Shown here piece after piece: positions 1 through 6,034 of a DNA stretch of 64,000 bases (positions are counted from its first letter, which is position 1; each line of letters starts with the position of its first letter). The stretch spans positions 62,001 to 126,000 of the forward strand of contig NZ_CAKKLX010000006.1 of assembly GCF_918698155.1 (NCBI RefSeq). Direction: 5' to 3'. The notes beneath the pieces are model-generated. The model worked only from the letters and a program-made list of their open reading frames with translations, made no database searches and was not told the DNA's origin. The DNA comes from Roseomonas sp. CECT 9278. GTDB lineage: Bacteria > Pseudomonadota > Alphaproteobacteria > Acetobacterales > Acetobacteraceae. The position numbers were made by a program, and so were the translations under genes.

Positions 1-3
1 GGG

Positions 4-79
4 CCGTGCGCGCAGCCTCTTCCAGCCGTGCAGCGCCTCCTCTATACCGTGCGCGCAGCCTCTTCCAACCGTGCAGCGC
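4..79. repeat. Two-copy 33-bp direct repeat
   Basis: A 33-bp unit at 4-36 recurs at 47-79 with a single difference (G versus A at unit position 22). The copies are separated by CTCCTCTATA, giving a 43-bp period. Each unit starts CCGTGCGCGCAGC and ends CCGTGCAGCGC, itself a degenerate internal duplication. The first copy nearly touches the window edge, so more copies may lie outside. It sits downstream of the minus-strand gene ending at 232. I see nothing else in 80-231. Confidence 0.8.
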
Positions 80-231
80 GCTGGCCTGGGTGCGTGCGGC
101 GGCCCGGGACCCTGCCGTCGCCGGCCTCCTGGGGGTCTCCCGCGGCGCGCGGCGCCCGCCCGCCCCCTCGCCGCCCGGCGACCGGAAAAGGCCGTCCGTC
201 CCCCGTCCCGCGCGAGCGACGACCCCGCCGG

Positions 232-783
232 TCAGAGGCCGACCACCTCCTCCCCCCGGCGCACCTTGCCCCGCAGGACGTTCCCGAGGTTCATCCGGAA
301 CTGGCCGGTCTTGAGGTGCGCCCACCTCCCCGCGTCGATCGCATTCCGCGCCGCGAGGTCTTCCAGGGCTGCCCTCAGTTCCGGCCCGGCGAGGTTCTGG
401 CAAACCCGGCCGAGAGCCAGGGCGACCTCGTCCCCGTTGGACGTGCGACCGGTCTCGTCCTTCACATACCTGGCCCTGAACTTCGCCATCTGACGGGCAA
501 GGGCTGACTGGCCACCCTCCTCCTCCTCGGGTTCCGGGTCTTCCAGGTCGCCGGGCTGCCCGCCCTCGTGTTCGCCGTTCTGCTCAAGGTCCGAGGCGAG
601 GTCGTTGTATTCCTCATAGCCGGCCTCCTCGAGCATGTCGGCCGCCGCTTGCAGCGCGGCCTTCGGGTTCTCCGCGGCCGTGATGATGACGTCCTCGAAA
701 CGGACGACCACCTGCCCGGCCTCCTCGGTCAGGGTCAGGCCGAGACGTGCGGCGCGGGCTGCGGTGGCGTGATGGATGGCCAT
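232..783 (-). CDS. Hypothetical protein of the phage-like element
   Basis: A 183-residue protein I do not recognise. The N-terminal ~60 residues look like a small alpha/beta domain (TLTEEAGQVVVRFEDVIITA). Residues ~62-90 are very acidic with a run of glutamates, and the C-terminal third is basic and helical, ending in RGKVRRGEEVVGL. I chose the start at 783 because AGGAGC lies 7-10 bases upstream; an in-frame extension to 954 would read through the control region and lacks a ribosome site. A TATACT box (823 to 818 on the minus strand) is a possible -10. It is divergent from the tape-measure operon, as an early or regulatory gene might be, but no DNA-binding motif is visible. Confidence 0.7.
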   Translation of the reverse strand: MAIHHATAARAARLGLTLTEEAGQVVVRFEDVIITAAENPKAALQAAADMLEEAGYEEYNDLASDLEQNGEHEGGQPGDLEDPEPEEEEGGQSALARQMAKFRARYVKDETGRTSNGDEVALALGRVCQNLAGPELRAALEDLAARNAIDAGRWAHLKTGQFRMNLGNVLRGKVRRGEEVVGL

Positions 784-879
784 TGGTGTTGCTCCTGGTC
801 GGCGTGATTGCCGTGCCAGTATAAAACCACGCCGGAACCTCCCGCATAAGTTCTCGCACTCAGTGTTACTTGCAGACTG

Positions 880-907
880 ACCTTGCGTTCTGCGCAACCT
901 TGCGTTC
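880..907. promoter_or_regulatory. 11-bp direct repeats in divergent control region
   Basis: ACCTTGCGTTC occurs at 880-890 and 897-907, a spacing of 17 bp, between the divergent genes starting at 783 and 1183. Tandem identical motifs 1.6 helical turns apart could be regulator binding sites. There is no functional evidence beyond position and identity. Confidence 0.45.
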
Positions 908-998
908 GAAACTTGAGGGGGGAATGTTCGAAGCGGTGACCCCCCTATCCCCAAACCACCGGCCCCTAAGACTTGTGTAGGCTGTCACCCGGGGCACT

Positions 999-1012
999 CG
1001 AACTATAGTTCG
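999..1012. promoter_or_regulatory. Perfect 14-bp palindrome, operator-like
   Basis: CGAACTATAGTTCG reads the same on both strands and lies 39 bp upstream of the -35 box at 1051. The half-sites GAAC and GTTC are separated by four bases. This geometry resembles Gram-positive-type LexA sites, but the spacer does not match and alphaproteobacterial LexA uses a different site. A dimeric element-encoded repressor is an equally good guess. Confidence 0.5.
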
Positions 1013-1050
1013 CGTTACTCGACACAACTCGCCCTATTCTGCGCGCCATC

Positions 1051-1079
1051 TTGACACACTCAAAGAACTGTGCTAGACT
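1051..1079 (+). promoter_or_regulatory. Strong sigma70-type promoter
   Basis: TTGACA (1051-1056), a 17-bp spacer, then TAGACT (1074-1079) with TGC just before it, which is an extended -10. The -35 is a consensus match. It points into the operon 1183-4824, with transcription expected to start near 1086. The position also argues that any reading frame starting at 1051 is not translated from there. Confidence 0.75.
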
Positions 1080-1111
1080 GTCATGCCGGTCCCACGGACC
1101 TGCGCGAACAT

Positions 1112-1159
1112 CATCCGGCGGGTGCTTAGTGGCCTCCCTGGCTAAGCGCCCGCCGGATG
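1112..1159 (+). promoter_or_regulatory. 18-bp stem-loop in the 5' untranslated leader
   Basis: Bases 1112-1129 pair with 1142-1159 over 18 bp with only one G-U type mismatch, around a 12-base loop. The structure lies between the predicted transcript start (~1086) and the start codon at 1183. There is no T-run after it, so it does not look like an ordinary terminator. It could control translation or transcript stability, or bind an element protein. Confidence 0.7.
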
Positions 1160-1182
1160 GCCGCAACAGGGAACCCCTCGCA

Positions 1183-1812
1183 ATGTCAGCCTCCCAGACT
1201 GCAACCGCCGCCCCCCGCCCGGCCCCTATCTCGGAGTCGGAATGGTTCTCGAGGCAGGGTTTTCCGCCGCTTGATGCGGATAGCGCCGCGCGCACGGCCG
1301 TCCTGTTCCGCAAGTGCAGCGAAGCCGGGGTCGTGCCGCAGCCCTTGCAGACGGGCGGTGCCCACCATTCCGGCGCAGGCCCCTTGGGCGCTTCGCCCAG
1401 AATTGGAATCATCCTTCCGGCCACCGCCACCCGGCCGCAGACCCCAATTCTGTGCCTGTTCGCCTACCGGACGAACCGGCCCATTCCGGGGAGCAAGGAG
1501 GCGCAGGTGACCTCGGCCGAAGCCTCGATGGTGCTTACGCATATCGACGCGCAGCGCGTCTATGACTTCGATGATGCGTGTGCCCACCTCGACGAGGCAA
1601 TCGCAGCGGGCGCCCGACCGATCGACCTCCCGCCCGTGCCGCGGGGCACCATCCTGTCGGCGCCGGTCACGCCGCCAACCATTATCACGCTGCTGGCCTC
1701 GCTGCTCGAGGAACAGCGTGCCGGCAGCACCCTCCTGCGGCAGGTGCTGGCGCAACTCCAATGGAATGCCGGCGCTCCACAGCCCGGCGACACGGACGAG
1801 GAGTTCAACTGA
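1183..1812 (+). CDS. Hypothetical protein, first gene of tape-measure operon
   Basis: A 209-residue protein with no family I recognise. The N-terminal half is low in structure and rich in Ala and Pro. The C-terminal half is more ordered (residues ~109-209, including DAQRVYDFDDACAHLDEAI and a leucine-rich helix LLASLLEEQRAGSTLLRQVL) and ends acidic in DTDEEFN. The ATG at 1183 has only a weak AGGGAA upstream. An in-frame GTG at 1507 is preceded at five bases by a perfect AAGGAGG (1495-1501), so a 101-residue product is an equally credible, or additional, translation. The stop overlaps the next start by one base (TGATG), indicating coupling. It is the promoter-proximal gene after the leader hairpin. 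Confidence 0.65.
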   Translation: MSASQTATAAPRPAPISESEWFSRQGFPPLDADSAARTAVLFRKCSEAGVVPQPLQTGGAHHSGAGPLGASPRIGIILPATATRPQTPILCLFAYRTNRPIPGSKEAQVTSAEASMVLTHIDAQRVYDFDDACAHLDEAIAAGARPIDLPPVPRGTILSAPVTPPTIITLLASLLEEQRAGSTLLRQVLAQLQWNAGAPQPGDTDEEFN

Positions 1813-2051
1813 TGTCCGACATCTTCCGTGCGCCGGGCAAGGCGAAGCCGCACGTCAAGCACACCTCGGCGCAGGTGCAGCGGTCCGTGTCGTTCACCGA
1901 CCTCGACCGCTTCCGTGATGGCTTCCTTATGTTCCTCAAGCAGATGAACACGGAGAAGGCTGCCCTTGAGCGGGCGCAGCACACCATCATCACGGGCCGG
2001 ATCGCCGCGCTGGAACGCGAGGTCGCAGAACTCAAGGCGAGGAGCAAGTAA
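1812..2051 (+). CDS. Small hypothetical phage-type protein (79 aa)
   Basis: A 79-residue, mostly helical protein; the last ~25 residues (GRIAALEREVAELKARSK) form a short coiled coil. Its ATG shares one base with the upstream stop, so it is probably translated by re-initiation. The size and position just ahead of a tape measure gene fit small tail-assembly or chaperone genes, which are poorly conserved. That role is inference from gene order only; no motif proves it. Confidence 0.7.
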   Translation: MSDIFRAPGKAKPHVKHTSAQVQRSVSFTDLDRFRDGFLMFLKQMNTEKAALERAQHTIITGRIAALEREVAELKARSK

Positions 2052-2053
2052 CG

Positions 2054-2356
2054 ATGACGATGGAATACACGCGCGGTGCGGGGGGTCTGCTCGCGAAGGC
2101 CGCTTCCCTGTTCGCGAAGGAACCGCCCACGCCCACGCCGACCCCGCCGGGTCTTGTGAGCCGTGAGCGCGCCGTGCGCCTCCGTGATGCCGCCGCGATG
2201 AAGGTGGGCAGCATTCGTGAAATGCAGGCCAAGTTCGCCAAGTCGCTGGCCACCGCGGAAGCCGACCTCTGCAACGCGCAGATGCACCTGGACCGGCTGG
2301 ACGAACACGAGGCCGCGGCCCGTGTCACCGCCCGGGCCGTGGTGCCGGCGCCGTGA
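2054..2356 (+). CDS. Small hypothetical phage-type protein (100 aa)
   Basis: A 100-residue protein starting three bases after the previous stop, with AGGAG in the end of the upstream gene. A Pro/Thr-rich linker (PPTPTPTPPG, about residues 24-33) joins a short N-terminal helix to a long alpha-helical C-terminal part (residues ~40-95). A second ATG two codons in could also be used. I do not recognise the family. Its final codons overlap the next gene by four bases, so the four small genes form one translationally coupled unit. Confidence 0.7.
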   Translation: MTMEYTRGAGGLLAKAASLFAKEPPTPTPTPPGLVSRERAVRLRDAAAMKVGSIREMQAKFAKSLATAEADLCNAQMHLDRLDEHEAAARVTARAVVPAP

Positions 2357-2667
2357 CCGACGACCCCGGTGGCACCGACATCGTTGTCGATGTCAGGCCC
2401 ATACTCACGCTGATCACCGAGGGCTTCTTGCGCACCGAGCGCCAGAGCCGTGACGAGGCCGCCGCCGCCACGGCGCACCTGCCCGCGGACGTGCGCGCGG
2501 CCGTCGAGCATCACCGCCGCCAAGTCATGGACGCCATCGTGGCCGACGCCTTCAAGCACGTGGTCAAGGCCCTGGTGACGTTCAGAGAGACCGGCGCCCC
2601 GCCCACGCAGCCCGTGCTGCCCAACCCGCCTATCCCGGACCCGCCGCCCGGCAGTTCCATCAACTGA
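2353..2667 (+). CDS. Small hypothetical phage-type protein (104 aa)
   Basis: A 104-residue protein starting at GTG (2353), overlapping the previous stop as GTGA. The N-terminal ~75 residues are helical and contain a segment (PADVRAAVEHHRRQVMDAIV) with a high positive charge. The tail is proline-rich (NPPIPDPPPGSS). It sits 12 bases before the tape measure gene, where tailed phages often encode tail chaperones, but no frameshift site of the usual slippery type is obvious between it and its neighbours. Function unknown. Confidence 0.7.
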   Translation: MTDDPGGTDIVVDVRPILTLITEGFLRTERQSRDEAAAATAHLPADVRAAVEHHRRQVMDAIVADAFKHVVKALVTFRETGAPPTQPVLPNPPIPDPPPGSSIN

Positions 2668-2679
2668 GGAGCGCGACCT

Positions 2680-4824
2680 ATGGCCACCGCAGACCTCGTC
2701 ATTGCCTTCGACGCCCGCATCGGGAACCTGGAAGCAGCGCTCAAGCGAACCGAGAGCGCGCTGCGTCGCACCGAGCGCACGTCCGAGAACGCCAGCCGCG
2801 CAATCGGCAACAGCATGTCGAGCGCCACCAGCCGTGCGAGCGCCGCGTTGGCCGGCCTGGGTCGCAACCTCCTAGCGGTCACAGCAGGCTACATTGCCCT
2901 CGACAAGGCCATCGGGGCCATCAGCAACGCCATCAGCCAGACCACGGCCCTGGCCAACGCCAGCCAGTCGCTGGGCGTCAGTGCGCGCGATCTGCTAGCC
3001 TTGCAAGGTGCCTTCCAGGCCGTGGGCGCCGACGCCGACAAGGCCACCGATGTGCTAGGCGAATTCCGCCTTGCGGTTGCCGAGGCCAGCCGCGGCGACG
3101 AGGCGAAGAACAACATCTTCGCGACGCTGGGCGTCGCGTTCCGCAACATCGACGGTTCGGCCCGTGACACCTCGCTTATCTTCGACGACCTGTCGTCGGC
3201 ATTTCGCGAAATGTCCAGCGACACCGAGCGCCTGGGCGTGGCGATGCAACTCTTCGGAGAAGACAACGCGCGCGTCGCCATTGCCGCGATGGCGCAACTC
3301 GGAGACACGCTGGCTTCCACGCAGACGAGGTCGGAGAGGTTCGGCGTCTCCCTCGCCACCGATGCCGTGGACAGCGTTCGGCGCCTGAGCCTCGCGTGGG
3401 ACGACCTGGGCTCCGTCATCAACACCGCCATAACGAATGCCATCGCGTTCGTCACGCCCGTGATTGCGACCTTCCTCGACTACATCACGAATGCCATCGC
3501 GTTCGTCATCAACAGAATTGAGGACATCGTCGGCACCTTCCGGTTGGTGGGCCAACTGTTCAACATCATCCCCACCTCGCCACTCGAGGCCGCGACCCGG
3601 CGCGTCACGCAACTCGACAACGCGATGCAGGGCCTGTTGCAGCAGGAACGGCGCCTGCTTGAGGCCCAACAGAACGCCAGCAGGGACCCGGACTCGTTCG
3701 CCGCGCAGCAGAACGCGGTGCTTCTGGCAGACGTCCAGGCCCGTGCGCAGGCCACGACCAACGAACTGGCCACCGCGCGGCGCGAACTCGCCGGGCTGCG
3801 CCGCGACGCCTCCCTGCCCCTACCACCCAACGCGCCGCAGACGCCCACGGCCATCGGCGGAGGCGGAGGTAGCGCGTCGCGCGCCGTGGATGAACTGGCA
3901 GCCGCCGCGCAGCGCCTGTATGACCAGACCAGGAACCCGTTGGAGAACTTTAACGCTTCCATCGCGCGAACCTTCGAACTGTTTAGCAGCGGCCGGCTTT
4001 CGGCCCTCGGCGGCATCGAGACCGTCACCCGGGCCGTGGAAACCTACGCCACGACGCTCAGCACGTCGCTCACGCAGGGTGGCGCCAGCGCCGAGCAGGC
4101 CCGCGCGAAGGTGGATGCCGCCCTGGCCGCGATGGGAGAGAGCCTCGCGGGTAGCGGCCTGTCATTTGAGCAGTGGCAAGCAATCGCGAAGCGCGCCACG
4201 GATGCCGTGGCGAGCGGTGCGCAGTCCACGGCGACCGCGCTGCAGAAGGCGAGCGACAGCGCCGCGGAAGCAATCGACGGGCAGTTCAGCGCCACGCTGG
4301 CCGCACTTGGCACCGGGGCCGTGTCATTCGAAGATGCATGGAAGAAGACCCTCTCAAGCATCCTGAGTTCGGTCATCGACTTCGTCTACAAGATGACCAT
4401 CCAGGCGGCCATCCTACAGACGCTCAAGGCAGCCTTCAATGCGTTCGGTGGGGCCATCGGCACGCCACCGCCGGGCAGCGGGGGCAGCACGGGCCAGGGC
4501 CGCGCCTTCGCGGGCTTCCCTGCGGAGGGTGGCGACGGCGGCGGGGGCGTGGCGCGCGCGCTGTCCTTCGGAAGCGAGGGCGGCACCATCGGGCGCGGGC
4601 TGGTAATCCCGGACCCGCAGGCCCGCGGCGGTGGCGACGTGAACATCGTCGTGAACAACACGGCACCAAACACCAGGGCGACCGCAACCGAGCGGACGAA
4701 CAGCCTGGGGGGCCGCGAGATTGAAATCGCCGTGGTGGCCCTTGTCCAAGATGCGATGGCCAAGGGCCAGATGGACGGCGTCATGCGGCAGTCATTCGGC
4801 GTTGCGCGCCGGGGGGCTATCTAG
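2680..4824 (+). CDS. Phage tail tape measure protein
   Basis: A 714-residue tail tape measure protein. In phages this spans the tail lumen and sets tail length. It begins with long amphipathic helices (residues 1-65) and a GxG-rich hydrophobic stretch. It has a central hydrophobic region in which the octapeptide ITNAIAFV occurs twice (about residues 249 and 268, encoded near 3433 and 3484), and helical heptads at ~310-390. The C-terminal module (about 548-594, DAWKKTLSSILSSVIDFVYK) is typical of tape measure C-terminal domains, followed by a Gly-rich region. AGGAG-like sequence precedes the ATG by ~12 bases. Oddly, no minor tail or fibre genes follow: the integrase is immediately convergent and the two stop codons overlap. 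This implies a truncated or minimal element. Confidence 0.85.
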   Translation: MATADLVIAFDARIGNLEAALKRTESALRRTERTSENASRAIGNSMSSATSRASAALAGLGRNLLAVTAGYIALDKAIGAISNAISQTTALANASQSLGVSARDLLALQGAFQAVGADADKATDVLGEFRLAVAEASRGDEAKNNIFATLGVAFRNIDGSARDTSLIFDDLSSAFREMSSDTERLGVAMQLFGEDNARVAIAAMAQLGDTLASTQTRSERFGVSLATDAVDSVRRLSLAWDDLGSVINTAITNAIAFVTPVIATFLDYITNAIAFVINRIEDIVGTFRLVGQLFNIIPTSPLEAATRRVTQLDNAMQGLLQQERRLLEAQQNASRDPDSFAAQQNAVLLADVQARAQATTNELATARRELAGLRRDASLPLPPNAPQTPTAIGGGGGSASRAVDELAAAAQRLYDQTRNPLENFNASIARTFELFSSGRLSALGGIETVTRAVETYATTLSTSLTQGGASAEQARAKVDAALAAMGESLAGSGLSFEQWQAIAKRATDAVASGAQSTATALQKASDSAAEAIDGQFSATLAALGTGAVSFEDAWKKTLSSILSSVIDFVYKMTIQAAILQTLKAAFNAFGGAIGTPPPGSGGSTGQGRAFAGFPAEGGDGGGGVARALSFGSEGGTIGRGLVIPDPQARGGGDVNIVVNNTAPNTRATATERTNSLGGREIEIAVVALVQDAMAKGQMDGVMRQSFGVARRGAI

Positions 4825-4830
4825 CCCCCC
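4811..4830. terminator. Perfect inverted repeat spanning both convergent stops
   Basis: GGGGGGCTA (4811-4819) is mirrored by TAGCCCCCC (4822-4830) with only TC between. The tape measure stop (4822-4824) and the integrase stop (4821-4823, minus strand) both fall inside it. In RNA, a 7-8 bp very stable hairpin would form on either transcript. Neither side has a T-run, so it may act as a bidirectional barrier rather than a classical intrinsic terminator. Confidence 0.5.
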
Positions 4831-5840
4831 ATCCTCTCCGTGAGCGCGGCCAGCACTTCGGCCTCATTCACCCGGCTATAGACGCGCAGCGTGGTGCTGG
4901 TGTTCCCCGTATGGCCGCTGAACCTCTGCACGACAGGCAGGGGCACCGAATTCATAAGCCATTCCGTGATGACCATGGCGCGCAGGTCATGTGCGGTGTT
5001 CTCAAGCCCGAGCCGATCGAACAGACGCCGGATGCGCATGCTATAGACCAGCGTGCGATGCGGCCATGCCCGGCCCCCGCCCGCGTCGATGCGCCTGTTG
5101 ACCAACTCCGCAAGGTCCAGGCCCCGGATGACGGGCAGGGGGATGATGGCCGCCTTCGGGCCTCGCGGGTCTTTTCTCCGGACCGCCTGCGCGCGGCCGT
5201 CCGGACCGTGCCGCGTCTCCGCCGAAAACTGCAGAGCCTCCCCCATGCGCAGAGGGAGGTGCGCGAGCAGGGTTATCAGGTCCCTTGTCTCGTCGTCCCG
5301 GGCCGCCGCCGCCGCTTCCATAGCCTGCGCGAAGGTTATCCGGGCCGTGCGCACCTTGGACCGACCTATCAGGCCCATCCCGGTTGCCGTGGACCGCGCC
5401 TCCTCGAGGGCGTTCACATTGACAGGTAGGTTGCGGGCGTCCTTCGCCCCGCGCATGGCCGCGGTCAGATAGGACAGGAACGACGCCCGGGTCGCAGGTC
5501 CCCGACCTTCCATGTCCTTCAACCAGGCTATTACCCTGGTCTTGCTCAGGTCGCGCAGCGGAACGAGGCCAATCTCGCGCCGGATGACGGCGAGGGTGTT
5601 CTCCTTATTCTGACCCCATGCCTTGCTGTCCGCGAAGTCTGCAACATAGCCGTCGATGGCGTCTGCCACCGTGCGCGCCGGCCCTGCACGCCCGACAACC
5701 TCACCTCTGCGAATGCCGGCTTCTGTCGCCGTTATCCACGCCTGAGCGTCTGCCTTCGTGCTGAAAGTTCTAAACTGCGACTGCCCGTCGCGGCGCACAG
5801 CCGCGGTCCAGGCCCCCGACCTCTGCCTCAGACTTCCCAT
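4821..5840 (-). CDS. int: Tyrosine recombinase / phage integrase
   Basis: A 339-residue site-specific tyrosine recombinase. An N-terminal arm-binding-like segment (residues 1-60, GSLRQRSGAWTAAVRRDGQ) precedes a SAM-like core-binding domain (~65-165) and the catalytic domain (~180-339). The catalytic set is complete: Arg198 in LRMGE, His284 and Arg287 in HDLRAM, His310 in SGHTGNT and the nucleophile Tyr321 in VYSRV. I chose the start at 5840 because AGGAGGGG lies 7 bases upstream; an open frame reaching 5921 has no such site. It is expected to integrate and excise the element to its left. Its upstream region carries repeated CCGGGCGTGTCA motifs. The chromosomal gene beyond it, nadE, is intact. 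Confidence 0.9.
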   Translation of the reverse strand: MGSLRQRSGAWTAAVRRDGQSQFRTFSTKADAQAWITATEAGIRRGEVVGRAGPARTVADAIDGYVADFADSKAWGQNKENTLAVIRREIGLVPLRDLSKTRVIAWLKDMEGRGPATRASFLSYLTAAMRGAKDARNLPVNVNALEEARSTATGMGLIGRSKVRTARITFAQAMEAAAAARDDETRDLITLLAHLPLRMGEALQFSAETRHGPDGRAQAVRRKDPRGPKAAIIPLPVIRGLDLAELVNRRIDAGGGRAWPHRTLVYSMRIRRLFDRLGLENTAHDLRAMVITEWLMNSVPLPVVQRFSGHTGNTSTTLRVYSRVNEAEVLAALTERMGG

Positions 5841-5877
5841 GCCTTGCCCCTCCTGCCCGGCGCCGACCCCTGTGTCG

Positions 5878-6008
5878 TGACACGCCCCGGACACAAAAGA
5901 CCCGGGCGTGTCAGGGCACAAGTGGGTCAGGCGAGGACGCGTCGGGAGGAGGCGTTACCCCAGCGAGTGTTCGGAAACCCTTGATGGCGGGCCGTGCCGG
6001 GCGTGTCA
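5878..6008. repeat. Inverted and direct copies of CCGGGCGTGTCA near integrase
   Basis: TGACACGCCCCGG (5878-5890) and CCCGGGCGTGTCA (5901-5913) form a 13-bp inverted repeat with one mismatch and a 10-base loop. CCGGGCGTGTCA at 5902-5913 recurs exactly, in the same orientation, at 5997-6008. All copies lie between the integrase start and the end of nadE, where recombination, excisionase or repressor sites of an integrated element would be expected. The element-chromosome junction itself cannot be placed because the other end is outside the window. Confidence 0.5.
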
Positions 6009-6034
6009 AGGCCGCGACGGGCACGGGCAGGAGG

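Noticed and set aside
999-1012. The palindrome as a LexA/SOS box
   Set aside because: Half-sites fit Gram-positive-type LexA boxes, but the spacer does not, and alphaproteobacterial LexA recognises a direct-repeat type site. Kept only as a generic operator-like palindrome.
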